A stretch of 64,000 nucleotides of DNA from Rubellimicrobium sp. GTDB taxonomy: Bacteria; Pseudomonadota; Alphaproteobacteria; Rhodobacterales; Rhodobacteraceae. The translations under genes were made by a program, and so were the position numbers. This document shows, piece by piece, positions 41,090 through 50,611 of this stretch. The notes below the pieces were generated by a model. That model made no database searches. It worked only from the letters and a program-made list of their open reading frames with translations, and was not told the DNA's origin. The stretch's first letter is position 1. Every line of letters starts with the position of its first letter. Location of the stretch: positions 62,001-126,000 of the forward strand of contig JADYZU010000019.1 in NCBI GenBank assembly GCA_020852925.1, in the 5' to 3' direction.

Positions 41090-43078
41090 TCAGTCGGCCT
41101 CCTGCCAGATGGCGAGGTCGGCACTGTCGATCCGGCGCGAACCGATGAGGAACCGCGCGCCTTCGGGTGCGGGGGCATCGGCCGGGGCCGGACCGAAGTT
41201 GAAGGCAAAGCACAGCCCGCCGCGCCGCGTGATCCGCAGATCGCCCAGATCCGGCAGCGCCGCCACCCCGGCCCAGTCCAGCGTGCCCGCCATGATGGCG
41301 CGCAGCCCCTCGGGCGCGGGCAGCGTCGCCAGATAGCGGACCCGGTCGTTCCCGACCAGCGCCGGCGCCCCTGCGCGGTAGTCGCCCGCGAAGGTGGCCA
41401 GCACATCGGCGCCCGTCGTGACCGTCTCGCGCCAGCGGCGGGCGGTCAGGGTGCGGTTGCCCAGCAGGACGCGCTCTTCGTGCCAGTCGGGCAGGCTCTC
41501 GCTGCGCAGCACCTTCACGTCGATCAACCGCTGCAACGGACCGGGCGGCAGGTTCGCGGGGATGTGCATGTCACCGGTCTTGGACCCGGAACGCGGCCCG
41601 AACAGCGCCTTCGCCCCGGATGCGGCCAGACGGGTGACGAAATCCTCGGGCATGATCACCAGATCGGGCGCCACGATCAGGCGGTAACCCGCCAGATCGT
41701 CGCCCGGCCCGATGATGTCGAGATCGACCCCAAGCCGGCGCAGCGCCGCATACCAGTCGAGCGCGTGGTGCCCGGGGCGGAAGTTCGCCGCCTGCGGCAG
41801 CACCGCAAGGGCAAAGCGCGACGGATAGTCGAGGACCAGCGCCACCTGCGCCCGCCCGCGCGGCGGCAGCGGCGGCAGCAGCGCGCGTTCGGCCGCGACC
41901 CGGGCCACCTCGTCATGGGCCTGATCGGGGGTGCCGTCCGGCAGAAGCATGCCGGTGTGATACTGTTCCTGCGCAAAGGGCGCCTGCCGCCAGCGGAAAT
42001 AGGCGACCATCTCGCAGCCATGGGCATAGGCGGCCCATGTCCACAGCCGCACCATGCCATCGGCGGGCGCCTGGTTCTGCGCGGCCCAGTTCACCGGGCC
42101 GGGCTGCTGCTCCATGATCCACATGCGTCCGCGCCCGACACCGCGATAGAGGTCGTTGTTGAACCCCGGCTGGTCCGGATCGCCGGTGCGCAGGAGGCGA
42201 GCCTTGTCGGCCTCGGGCAGGCGCCCGTGGATGAGATTGCCCAGCGGATAGGCATCCCAGGACATGACATCGAGATCCGCCGCCAGCGCGCGGTGATCGT
42301 AGTCGGTGTTCTGGTTCATGCCGTTGTGGGTGATGTCGCGCCCGGGCGAATGGGCGCGCAGGATTTCCGTCTGCGCACGGTTGAAGGCCACCACCTGATC
42401 CGAGGAAAAGCGCAGGTAATCCATCAGATGCGTGGGCGAGGGTTCCTCGACCAACTGGTTGGGCAGTTCGATCTGGTCAAAGCCGTTGTAGCGCATCGAC
42501 CAGAAGCTGGTGCCCCAGGCCGCGTTCAGCGCCCCGATCGTGCCATAGCGCGCCGCCAGCCAGTCGCGGAACGCCGCCTGTGCGGCCGGGGAATAGGAAT
42601 GGATCGTGTCGTGGTCGCCGTATTCGTTGTCGATCTGCCAGGCCACGACATGATCGTTGCGGCCATAGCGGCGCGCGACCTCGGTGGCGATGCGCGCGGC
42701 CTCCTGCCGGTAGCGCGTCGAGGAAAAGCAGTAGTGCCGCCGCGCCCCGAACTTGCGCACATGGCCGTCGGCGCCCACGGGCAGGATGTCGGGGTAGCGG
42801 TCTACCAGCCATCTGGGCGGCGCGGCGGTGGGGGTGGACATGATGACCTGCAACCCCGCCCCGCCCAGCACCGCAATCGCCCGGTCCAGCCAGCCCCAGT
42901 CGAAGCGGCCGGGTTCCGGCTCGATCGCGGACCAGGCGAATTCGCCGATCCGCACCCGCGTCAGGCCCAGCGCGACCATCCGCGCGGCATCGGCGGGCCA
43001 GACCCCTTCGGGCCATTGTTCGGGATAGTAGCAGACGCCGAGCAGGGGGCCGCGCTGATCGGGACAGGGGGCGTTCAT
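41090..43078 (-). CDS. GH42 family beta-galactosidase
   Basis: A 662-residue cytoplasmic glycoside hydrolase of family 42, which removes terminal beta-galactosyl residues. The N-terminus LLGVCYYPEQWPEGVWPADA begins the TIM barrel. The acid/base is Glu152 (WQIDNEYGDHD) and the nucleophile Glu323 (RMWIMEQQPGPVNW). Trimerisation and C-terminal beta domains follow (LVIMPEDFVT, FNFGPAP). No signal peptide is present, so the substrate is imported first. It overlaps the kinase-peptidase-aminotransferase gene by four bases and is the last gene of the sugar operon. Confidence 0.94.
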   Translation of the reverse strand: MNAPCPDQRGPLLGVCYYPEQWPEGVWPADAARMVALGLTRVRIGEFAWSAIEPEPGRFDWGWLDRAIAVLGGAGLQVIMSTPTAAPPRWLVDRYPDILPVGADGHVRKFGARRHYCFSSTRYRQEAARIATEVARRYGRNDHVVAWQIDNEYGDHDTIHSYSPAAQAAFRDWLAARYGTIGALNAAWGTSFWSMRYNGFDQIELPNQLVEEPSPTHLMDYLRFSSDQVVAFNRAQTEILRAHSPGRDITHNGMNQNTDYDHRALAADLDVMSWDAYPLGNLIHGRLPEADKARLLRTGDPDQPGFNNDLYRGVGRGRMWIMEQQPGPVNWAAQNQAPADGMVRLWTWAAYAHGCEMVAYFRWRQAPFAQEQYHTGMLLPDGTPDQAHDEVARVAAERALLPPLPPRGRAQVALVLDYPSRFALAVLPQAANFRPGHHALDWYAALRRLGVDLDIIGPGDDLAGYRLIVAPDLVIMPEDFVTRLAASGAKALFGPRSGSKTGDMHIPANLPPGPLQRLIDVKVLRSESLPDWHEERVLLGNRTLTARRWRETVTTGADVLATFAGDYRAGAPALVGNDRVRYLATLPAPEGLRAIMAGTLDWAGVAALPDLGDLRITRRGGLCFAFNFGPAPADAPAPEGARFLIGSRRIDSADLAIWQEAD

Positions 43079-46000
43079 CGGTCAAGGCTTTCGATTGCGG
43101 CTTCGGTCGCGGCAAGGAGGAGGTCCGCCTCGGCCCGGCCGAAGGCCATGGGCGGCTTGATCTTGAGCACGTTGTCGTCGGGCCCGTCGGTCGAGGCGAG
43201 GACGCCGTGACGGCGCAGCCGTTCGACGATCTCGCCCGCGGTGGCGGCGTCGGGGGTGCGCGCCGCCGGATCGGCGGTGATCTCGACCCCGAGGAACAGC
43301 CCCGAACCGCGCACATCCCCGATGAACGGAAAACGCGCCGCGAGGCGGCGGTAGCCGTCCAGAAGATGGGCGCCGGTGGCCAGGGCGCGCGCCTGCAACC
43401 CTTCCTCCGCGATCACGTCGAGCACGGCATGCCCCACTGCCATCGACACGGGATTGCCGCCGAAGGAATTGAAATATTCCATGCCGTTGGCAAAGCGCCG
43501 GGCCAGATCGGGCGTTGTCACCACCGCGGCCAGCGGGTGGCCGTTGCCGAAGGGCTTGCCCAGAACCACGATGTCGGGGACCACGCCCTGAAGCTCGAAC
43601 CCCCAGAAATGGCTGCCGACCCGGCCGAATCCGCATTGCACCTCGTCGGCGATGCAGATGCCGCCGCGGGCGCGGATGCGCGCATAGACCCCGGCCAGAT
43701 AGCCCGGCGGAAACACCACCTGCCCGCCGACGCCGGAGACCGACTCGGCGATGAAGGTGGCGGCGCCGTCGCCGGTGCGCGCGGCGATGGCGTCAAGGCA
43801 GCGGTCGATGTCGGCGGCATAGGCCGGGCCGCTGTCCGCGCCGCGATGCCGGCCGCGCCAGGGATCGGGAAAGGCGGCGATCTGCACGAAATCGGGCTGC
43901 GGAAAACCGCCCGCGCGGCGGAACTTGTAGGGGCTGATCTCGACCGTGCCGCCGGAATTGCCGTGATAGGCCCAGTCGAGAACCACCGTGTCCTTCTTGC
44001 GCCCCAGCGCGGTGCGGGCGATGCGCAGGGCGAGTTCGTTCGCCTCGGTCCCGGAATTGACGAAGGTGACGACCGACAGATCCCCCGGCAGCGTCGCGGC
44101 GATGCGCTCGGCCAGCGCCGGCATGAGATCGTGCAGATACCGGGTGTTGGTGTTCAGCTCGGCCGCCTGCCGGGCCAGCGCCTCGACCACATGCGGGTGG
44201 CAATGGCCGACATGGGCGATATTGTTGACGGTATCAAGATACCGCCGCCCGGTATGGTCGATGAGCCAGGCCCCCCGCCCCCGCACCATCTTGAGCTTTT
44301 CCCGGTAGGAGACCGAAAGCGAGCGCCCGATCACCTGCGCCCGCCGCGCCAGAACGGCGGCGGGCGGCGCCGGGTCGATGGCGAAACTCTCGGGTTCAAG
44401 CCCGAGGATCAGGTTCGGGTCGGGGCAGATGTCGGCCCACATGTCCCAGAGGCTGTCATGCCCGACGCCAAAGAAATTGCCGTGCTGGTTCAGCATCGAG
44501 GTCATGATCTGGAAATGCAGATGCGGCGCCCAGCCACCGTTTTCGTGCCAGTCGCCGACATGGGCGATCACCTGCCCCGCCTCGACCCGCGCGCCGTCGC
44601 GCAACAGGCCCGGCAACGTGCCGGCAAGATGGCCGTAGAGCGTGAAGAACGCCTGCCCGCCCGCTGTTTCGTGCCGCAGGATCAGCGTGTTGCCGTAGTC
44701 GAGGGGGTCGGCGTTGTAGGTCACGCTCTCGACCACGCCGGCAAGGGGGGCAAGAAGGGGCGTGCCTGCGGGCGCGAAGATGTCGATGCCCATGTGCCGG
44801 GTGCGGCGTTCCTCGCTCGCCGCGTCGGCGAATTGCGCGGCGGTGTAGACCGACCGCCTCTCGCCATAGAGGCCAAGGCCGATGAAGGGCAGTCCGGCGG
44901 GAATGTCCGCGCGGCGCTGCGCGGCGAACCATGTGTCGAAGGCACGGTCGGAAAAGGCGGGCATGTCCGCGATGCTGCCATCGGTCGGCAGCGCCATGCG
45001 CGGCAGGCGGCGCGGATCGGGCTGCATCACCGGATGCAGCGCACGCGCCCTCAGGTCGTGGCGCACGGCATCGGCGCCGGCCACGGCCTCGAACCCGGCG
45101 GCCTTGCGGCACAGCGCCACCATCACGCCCGCGTCGATCCGCGACAGCCGTTCCAGCAACTCGAACGCCGGCCGCTGCGAGATCAGGAGATAGTCGTTCT
45201 GCGGCCGCTCGCGCGCCTGCCGCGACGAGATGCAGACCGAAGCCGCAAGCCGCATCCGCGCCAGCGGAAAGACCAGATCGGCCTCGGATTCGGTCAGCGG
45301 CATTTCGGACGCGAACCCGGACACCACGGCGCGCGTCGCGGTATAGAGGTCGGCCTGATCCAGCAGGGCATAGGCCAGCGTGATCGCCAGTTCGTTCACC
45401 AGCCGCCCCTGCCCCATGTCGCCAAAGTCGATGAGCCCGGCGATGCGCGCGGGATCGGCGGCATCCGTGATCACGTTCCAGTCGTTGGCATCGCCATGGA
45501 TCACCTGCGCCCGCAGCGCGGGCAGGCGCGGGGCGATGGTGGCGGCGTAATCGTCGAAAAGACCCGCCACCAGCGCGCGGCGCGCGGGATCGGCGATCTC
45601 CCCGACATGGTCCGCAAGCGCGCCCACATCGTCAAGCGACCACTGGAACCCGTCGCGGAACGCCGCCCGGTGGCCGAACCCCTGCATCCCGCGCGCCAGC
45701 CGCCCCATGAAGGCGCCCAGCGCCTGCATCGCCTCGGGCCCGCGCGCGGTCTCGGCCAGCGGGCGCCCGGCGATCCATGTGACCGCGCGCAGGATCGCCG
45801 GCCGCCCCGCGACCGTCACCACGGCATGGGCGGCGCCGTCGCGGGTGGGCACGATCCGGGGAATGCCCCCGATCCCCTGCGCCGCCAGATGGGCCAGCGC
45901 CGCCTCCTGCAGGGCGATCAGTGCCGCGTCCTCGTCCGGATTCGAGACCTTGAGCACGATATCCCCGCCCGCGCCGGTGAGGCGCGCGTTCTGGTCGCGT

Positions 46001-46107
46001 TCGGACGGGAGCGGGCGGATCTCGCCCTCGAGTCCGAAGTGGATGCGGGCAAGATCCGCCAGTTCACCTGCGGTGAAGGCGGGGTTTCCGGTTTGCACGG
46101 CGGTCAT
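43075..46107 (-). CDS. Three-domain fusion: APH-type kinase, M23 peptidase, class III aminotransferase/phospholyase
   Basis: A 1010-residue protein with no signal peptide. Residues 1-350 are an APH kinase with catalytic HGD (204-206), Asn211 and metal-binding DFGD (227-230), in the form [18 protein letters not shown] seen in hydroxylysine-kinase-like proteins. Residues 400-545 are an M23 (LytM) metallopeptidase with His438/Asp442 (HMGID), His493 and HLH (529-531). Residues 585-1010 are a class III PLP enzyme with SGTEANE, Asp821 (IADEVQ) and the PLP lysine Lys851 ([10 protein letters not shown]). Human homologues of the two outer parts phosphorylate 5-hydroxylysine and split phosphohydroxylysine or phosphoethanolamine. 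A combined kinase-phospholyase is the natural reading; the role of the peptidase is unknown. Confidence 0.9.
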   Translation of the reverse strand: MTAVQTGNPAFTAGELADLARIHFGLEGEIRPLPSERDQNARLTGAGGDIVLKVSNPDEDAALIALQEAALAHLAAQGIGGIPRIVPTRDGAAHAVVTVAGRPAILRAVTWIAGRPLAETARGPEAMQALGAFMGRLARGMQGFGHRAAFRDGFQWSLDDVGALADHVGEIADPARRALVAGLFDDYAATIAPRLPALRAQVIHGDANDWNVITDAADPARIAGLIDFGDMGQGRLVNELAITLAYALLDQADLYTATRAVVSGFASEMPLTESEADLVFPLARMRLAASVCISSRQARERPQNDYLLISQRPAFELLERLSRIDAGVMVALCRKAAGFEAVAGADAVRHDLRARALHPVMQPDPRRLPRMALPTDGSIADMPAFSDRAFDTWFAAQRRADIPAGLPFIGLGLYGERRSVYTAAQFADAASEERRTRHMGIDIFAPAGTPLLAPLAGVVESVTYNADPLDYGNTLILRHETAGGQAFFTLYGHLAGTLPGLLRDGARVEAGQVIAHVGDWHENGGWAPHLHFQIMTSMLNQHGNFFGVGHDSLWDMWADICPDPNLILGLEPESFAIDPAPPAAVLARRAQVIGRSLSVSYREKLKMVRGRGAWLIDHTGRRYLDTVNNIAHVGHCHPHVVEALARQAAELNTNTRYLHDLMPALAERIAATLPGDLSVVTFVNSGTEANELALRIARTALGRKKDTVVLDWAYHGNSGGTVEISPYKFRRAGGFPQPDFVQIAAFPDPWRGRHRGADSGPAYAADIDRCLDAIAARTGDGAATFIAESVSGVGGQVVFPPGYLAGVYARIRARGGICIADEVQCGFGRVGSHFWGFELQGVVPDIVVLGKPFGNGHPLAAVVTTPDLARRFANGMEYFNSFGGNPVSMAVGHAVLDVIAEEGLQARALATGAHLLDGYRRLAARFPFIGDVRGSGLFLGVEITADPAARTPDAATAGEIVERLRRHGVLASTDGPDDNVLKIKPPMAFGRAEADLLLAATEAAIESLDR

Positions 46108-46114
46108 GGCGGCC

Positions 46115-47149
46115 TCAGGAATTGCGCAGGATGTCGTCGGAACGCTCGATCAGGTCGGGCATGAGAAGCGTCTGAAGCGCGTCATGCGGCGCCCCGTCCA
46201 GACGGGCAAGCATGAATTCGCCCAGGATGCGCGCCGGGCGGCTGATCGGCAGGAAGAATGTGGTGATCGGGGGAATGAAATAGGCGCTGATGTTCAGATC
46301 GTCGGTGGCATTCACCACCGCATCGCGCCCGTGCACCAGCCCCAGTTCGGCAAAGGCCGACAGCGCCCCGAGGGCCGTGGCCTCGTTCGCGCAGAGATAG
46401 GCGGTGGGCGGATCGTCGAGCCGCGCAAGGCCCCGCACCGCCCCGGCCCCGAAACCCGGCGTCAGCGCGCCCGCCCGCACCAGCACCGGATCGGCCGGCA
46501 GGCCCAGCGCGGCCATCGTCCGTTCCCAGGCCCGGACGCGGGTGCGCGCATAGCTGAGGACATCGGGCGGGTTGATCAGGGCGATGCGCCGGTGCCCGCG
46601 CCCGGCCAGCCGCGTCACCGCCACCTCGACGGTGCGGGCATTGTCGGTATCGACGAACGGGTGGCGGGCGCCTTCGGTCGTGCCGTAGGTGACAAAGGGA
46701 AAGTCGCGCCCATCGAGGAAGGCCAGACGCGGATCGTCCTCGCGCAGGCCGGCCAGAACGATGCCGTCGGCCTCGCCCCGCTCGACCAGGCCGCGGATGA
46801 CGGCCAGCCCCTCTTCGCGGTGCTGCACGCCGTAGAACACCGGGCGATAGGGGGTGTGGGCCATGGCCTTGGACAGGCCGGCCAGAAGCTGGGTATATTC
46901 CACCCCTTCCCATTCGTCGCCATCGGCGCCGGGCACACCCATGACGGCCGCGATCTGATAGGTCTTGCCGGTGCGCAGCCGCAGGCCCGACAGGTTGTGC
47001 CGGTAGCCGATCCGGCGCGCGGCCTCTTCGATGCGGGCGCGGGTCTCGGGGCGGACCTGATCGGAACCGCGCAGCGCCTTGGATACGGTCGCGACCGAAA
47101 GCCCGGTCATGGCGCAGATGGTCCGCAGGGTCGGGCGGGCGCGGTTCAT
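46115..47149 (-). CDS. LacI-family transcriptional regulator
   Basis: A 344-residue repressor. The N-terminal helix-turn-helix is TLRTICAMTGLSVATVSKAL with the hinge region RIGYRHNLSGLRLRTGK. A periplasmic-binding-like sugar domain follows (GVEYTQLLAGLSKAMAHT, VDTDNARTVEVAVTRLAGRG, AYLCANEATALGALSAFAEL). It lies inside the sugar operon, overlapping the GH63-like gene by four bases and seven bases upstream of the fusion gene. It is the probable regulator of the operon, responding to the imported glycoside or a product. A dyad before the first gene (53035-53063) is a candidate operator. Confidence 0.92.
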   Translation of the reverse strand: MNRARPTLRTICAMTGLSVATVSKALRGSDQVRPETRARIEEAARRIGYRHNLSGLRLRTGKTYQIAAVMGVPGADGDEWEGVEYTQLLAGLSKAMAHTPYRPVFYGVQHREEGLAVIRGLVERGEADGIVLAGLREDDPRLAFLDGRDFPFVTYGTTEGARHPFVDTDNARTVEVAVTRLAGRGHRRIALINPPDVLSYARTRVRAWERTMAALGLPADPVLVRAGALTPGFGAGAVRGLARLDDPPTAYLCANEATALGALSAFAELGLVHGRDAVVNATDDLNISAYFIPPITTFFLPISRPARILGEFMLARLDGAPHDALQTLLMPDLIERSDDILRNS

Positions 47150-48816
47150 GGTCCGGCCCCGGGCATGGCCGACAGCAGCAGATAGACCGCCGCCGTCCAG
47201 GCGAATCCCTGCTCGCGCAGCGGCGCGCCGGTGAGGGCGTCGAAATTCTCGGCCATGCCCGAGGTCTCGCACAGGCGGCAGAAGCGCGCCGCCACCTCGC
47301 GGGCCAGGGCATGTTCCCCCTGCCGGCGCAATCCGTCCCACAAGAGTGCGGTGGTCGGCGCCCAGATCGGGCCGCGCCAGTAGCCGTCGGCTTCGTAGAA
47401 CGGGCTGGCCGGGGCCTCGGTCGCGGGGCCCCAGTCGGTCAGATGCCCGGCCACATCGGCCACGAGCCGTTGCGCCAGCGGCCGCGGCAGGCGCGTGCCC
47501 AGCAGCAGCGGCATGAAGCGGATCAGGCTCTGGCCGTGGTCGAGGGTGCCGGGCGTGGCCAGGCGGCGGGTGCCAAAGCCCTGCGCATCGGCAAGCCGCC
47601 CCAGCAGCAGCGCGCACAGCCCCGCACTCTCGGCCTGCCAGTGCGCGGCCTGCGCCGGATCGAGCCGGGCCAGCAGATCGCAGCACAGGATCAGGAAGGT
47701 CGGCAGATCGGGCGACAGCACCGGCCCGCCCCGGTCAAAGAACGAGGCATTGTCCCAGCCGCTGTCATTGCCATGCGGATAGGAGGGCAGATCGTCCGGC
47801 CCCGCGCGCGTGGCCGTCAGCCACCAGCGCACCTGCGCGCCCAGATGCGCCACGATCGCGCGCGCGCGTCCGGGCGTGATCCAGCCGGGCAGCCCCTCCT
47901 CGATCAGCAAGAGCGCCCAGCCATGCACCGGCGGCTTGGTAAAGGCGAACGAGGCGCCGCCGTCATGGACGAAATCGGGCAGCATCCCCGAAGGATCCTG
48001 CCGCGCCCAGATCGCCATGAACTGGTCGAAGGCCAGATCGTCATCCGCCCCCGCCAGGCCCAGCGCCGAAAAGGCGTTGTCCCAGGACCAGATGTTGATC
48101 ATCGTCCCCTTGGACATGAAGACCGCGGGCGCCGCCAGCGCGCCTTCGGCCGGCACGACATTGGCCCAGAGCACATAGGCGGCCAGGCGGTGCGCCTCGT
48201 CCGCGCCGGGGCGCGGCGGGGCAAGGCGGGCGCGGAAGGCGGCGAATTCCTGCGCCGCATCGGCCGTCGCCATCGCGGTGGTGTCCGCAGCGGGCGGCGG
48301 TGGCGTGACGGCGAACAGATCGACCGTGCCCTCGAACCCCGCCGGCCCCGAGAACCGCGCCGTCACGTCGTCGGCCCGGTCACGCCGCCAGGCGCCCGTG
48401 ACCGCGACGGCGCCCTGCACCACGCGCGGCATCAGGCGGATGTTCTCGTAGGCGGCGACAAGGCAATCCTCGCCCTGCGCCGTGCGGAACGCATAGTCGT
48501 AGCGCGATCCCTGCAACCCGAGGGCAAGCGCCAGCCCCCCCCGCCCCGCGACATGCAGCCTCTCGCCCGCGCCGATGGCAAGGCGCACCTCGCCCCCCGC
48601 CGTGTCCGTGGCGGTCAGGCAGCCGGGGGTCAGCGTCAGGCGCACCGGCACTGCGGCGCCGTCCCTCTCGAACGTCACCCGCGCCAGCCGCCCGAGCGAG
48701 GGGCGCAGATCCCCGCCCCGCACCGAGCGCAGCCACAGCGCCCCGTCGAGCATCGACAGCGTGAGGAACCGCCCGCGCCGGGAAAAGGCGATGCGCGTCG
48801 CGTCGAACAGCGTCAT
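47146..48816 (-). CDS. GH63-like alpha-glucosidase (MGH type)
   Basis: A 556-residue cytoplasmic hydrolase with an N-terminal beta domain (1-190) and a C-terminal alpha/alpha barrel. The catalytic pair typical of GH63 mannosylglycerate/glucosylglycerate hydrolases is present: Asp355 in HGNDSGWDNASFF and Glu535 in LREQGFAWTAA. Also seen are KGTMINIWSWDNAFSAL and DGYWRGPIWAPTTALLWDGL. GH63 enzymes retain or invert alpha-glucosidic or mannosidic bonds, including alpha-1,2-linked glucose. It overlaps the permease upstream (ATGA) and LacI downstream. The natural substrate is inferred only from the operon. Confidence 0.85.
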   Translation of the reverse strand: MTLFDATRIAFSRRGRFLTLSMLDGALWLRSVRGGDLRPSLGRLARVTFERDGAAVPVRLTLTPGCLTATDTAGGEVRLAIGAGERLHVAGRGGLALALGLQGSRYDYAFRTAQGEDCLVAAYENIRLMPRVVQGAVAVTGAWRRDRADDVTARFSGPAGFEGTVDLFAVTPPPPAADTTAMATADAAQEFAAFRARLAPPRPGADEAHRLAAYVLWANVVPAEGALAAPAVFMSKGTMINIWSWDNAFSALGLAGADDDLAFDQFMAIWARQDPSGMLPDFVHDGGASFAFTKPPVHGWALLLIEEGLPGWITPGRARAIVAHLGAQVRWWLTATRAGPDDLPSYPHGNDSGWDNASFFDRGGPVLSPDLPTFLILCCDLLARLDPAQAAHWQAESAGLCALLLGRLADAQGFGTRRLATPGTLDHGQSLIRFMPLLLGTRLPRPLAQRLVADVAGHLTDWGPATEAPASPFYEADGYWRGPIWAPTTALLWDGLRRQGEHALAREVAARFCRLCETSGMAENFDALTGAPLREQGFAWTAAVYLLLSAMPGAGP

Positions 48817-49652
48817 CCCTTGACCGCCGAACCGATGGAGCCGTCCATGATGTAGCGCTGCGCGAAGAAGAACAGCACCAGCGGCGGCAGGCACAGCACG
48901 ATGGTGACCGCCGCGATCGACACCGTGTCCTGTTCGTGCAGCCCCTTGAACATGGCCAGACCCAGGGTGAGCGTGTATTTCGTCTGATCGTTGAGAAAGA
49001 TCAGCGGCCCGAGATAATCGTTCCAGGCGTTCATGAAATGGAACGTCCCCACCAGCACCAGTGCCGGCAGCATGAGCGGCAGGTGGATGCGCCAGTAGAT
49101 CTGCCAGGCGTTGGCGCCGTCCATGCGCGCGGCCTCGTCGATCTCCATCGGCACGGTCATGATGTACTGGCGCAGCAGGAAGATGAAGAACGCCTCGCCG
49201 AACCAGGCGGGCACGATCAGCGGCTTGAGCGTGTTGATCCAGCCCAGATAGTTGAACTCCATGTAGAGCGGGATCATCTTCACGTCCCAGGGGATCATCA
49301 TCGACGCCAAGAGGACGATGAACAGCGCGTCCCGCCCGCGAAAGCGGAAGCGGGCAAAGCCGAAGGCGACCAGCGACGACGACAGGAGCTGCCCGATGGT
49401 CGAGAGCACCACCACCACCACCGAATTGGCGAGGAAGGTGTTGAAGGGCAGTTTCGTCCAGGCGGTGACGAAGTTCTCCCAGTGCCAGGTTTCAGGCCAG
49501 AAGACCGGGGGATAGGCGATGGTCTCGGCCTCGGTCTTCACCGCGGTCAGCAGCGTCCACAGGAAGGGCGCCACGAACAGCGCCGAGAGGAACACCGCCG
49601 CCCCGTAGGCCAGGCTGCGGCCCAGACGGCCGACGGTCGGAGCACTAGCCAT
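48813..49652 (-). CDS. Carbohydrate ABC transporter permease (MalG-like)
   Basis: A 279-residue permease of the CUT1 sugar importer class, with six helices. It has PFLWTLLTAVKTEAETIAYP and LASMMIPWDVKMIPLYMEFN. The EAA loop is MEIDEAARMDGANAWQIYWR and the C-terminus ends FFFAQRYIMDGSIGSAVKG, a standard MalG/UgpE ending. It overlaps the partner permease by eight bases and the GH63-like gene by four. It takes up the operon's glycoside substrate together with the next three genes. Confidence 0.94.
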   Translation of the reverse strand: MASAPTVGRLGRSLAYGAAVFLSALFVAPFLWTLLTAVKTEAETIAYPPVFWPETWHWENFVTAWTKLPFNTFLANSVVVVVLSTIGQLLSSSLVAFGFARFRFRGRDALFIVLLASMMIPWDVKMIPLYMEFNYLGWINTLKPLIVPAWFGEAFFIFLLRQYIMTVPMEIDEAARMDGANAWQIYWRIHLPLMLPALVLVGTFHFMNAWNDYLGPLIFLNDQTKYTLTLGLAMFKGLHEQDTVSIAAVTIVLCLPPLVLFFFAQRYIMDGSIGSAVKG

Positions 49653-50586
49653 TGTCGCCGTCCCTTCCCTTCACTTCGCCTTCGTAATGCACCCAGGCAG
49701 CCGAGGATTTCATCACCGCAAGGCTGAGGACAAGGACGATGCCGAACATGATCCAGGACATCGCCGCGGCATAGCCCATGTCGAAATACTTGAAGGCGTT
49801 GTCGTAGATGTACATCGCGAAGAAATAGGTAGAGCCGAGCGGCCCCCCCTTGGTCAGCAGCAGCGCCATGGTCAGTTGCTGAAAGGCGCCGATGATCGAG
49901 GTGATGAGCGAGAACAGCAGCATCGGCCCGAGCATCGGCAGCGTGATCCACAGCGCCTGCGCCCAGCCCGGCACACCCGAGATGCGCGCCGCCTCGTAGA
50001 GTTCCTTCGGGATCGCCTGAAGCCCCGCGAGCAGGATGAGCATGGTGCCGCCCAGCCCCCACAGGCTAGCGATGGTGATGGCAAGGACCGACCACGACGC
50101 ATCGCCCAGCCAGTTCGGCCCCGCCACCCCCGCCAGGCCCAGCAGATAGTTCAGAAGCCCGTAGCGCGACGAATAGAGCCAGGCCCAGATCGTCACCAGC
50201 GCCACACCCGAGATGACCGAGGGCAGATAGAACGCGGTGCGGAAGAACCCCGTGCCCTTCAGCCCCATGTTCAGCAAGAGCGCGAGCAGGAAGGCGAGGA
50301 CGATGTTCAGCGGCACGAACATGAGCGCGAACTTCGTCGTGATCCACAGGCTGTCCCAGAACTGCGGATCCTCGGTCAGCATGGTGCGGTAGTTGTCCAC
50401 GCCGATGAAGCTGCGCGTCCCCACGATCGGCCAGTCGAACAGGCTCATGTAGAGCGAGAACAGCAGCGGGCCGACCGTGAAGAACAGGAACCCCGCGATC
50501 CAGGGCGAGATGAAGAGCCATGGCGCGATCCCCGCCCCGCGCCTGCGGCGGCGGCGGCGCACGCCCGTGTTCGCGGATGCGGCCAT
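49645..50586 (-). CDS. Carbohydrate ABC transporter permease (MalF/UgpA-like)
   Basis: A 313-residue CUT1 permease. A basic N-terminus (VRRRRRRRGAG) precedes the first helix APWLFISPWIAGFLFFTVGP. The EAA loop is IPKELYEAARISGVPGWAQA and GGPLGSTYFFAMYIYDNAFK lies near the end. GGAGAAGG before the ATG at 50586 supports the start over an upstream in-frame ATG. It lies 25 bases after the binding-protein gene and overlaps the MalG-like permease. Confidence 0.94.
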   Translation of the reverse strand: MAASANTGVRRRRRRRGAGIAPWLFISPWIAGFLFFTVGPLLFSLYMSLFDWPIVGTRSFIGVDNYRTMLTEDPQFWDSLWITTKFALMFVPLNIVLAFLLALLLNMGLKGTGFFRTAFYLPSVISGVALVTIWAWLYSSRYGLLNYLLGLAGVAGPNWLGDASWSVLAITIASLWGLGGTMLILLAGLQAIPKELYEAARISGVPGWAQALWITLPMLGPMLLFSLITSIIGAFQQLTMALLLTKGGPLGSTYFFAMYIYDNAFKYFDMGYAAAMSWIMFGIVLVLSLAVMKSSAAWVHYEGEVKGRDGDNG

Positions 50587-50611
50587 GGCCCTTCTCCTTT
50601 CCTGCCGGGGA

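Noticed and set aside
43207-46164. A 985-codon open reading frame on the plus strand opposite the fusion gene
   Set aside because: It is antisense to a gene with strong domain evidence, has low-complexity Arg/Gly/His-rich composition and no recognisable motif. High GC content makes such long antisense frames common.
47311-48855. A 514-codon plus-strand frame opposite the GH63-like gene
   Set aside because: Same reason: Arg/Gln/Gly-rich shadow with no family features.
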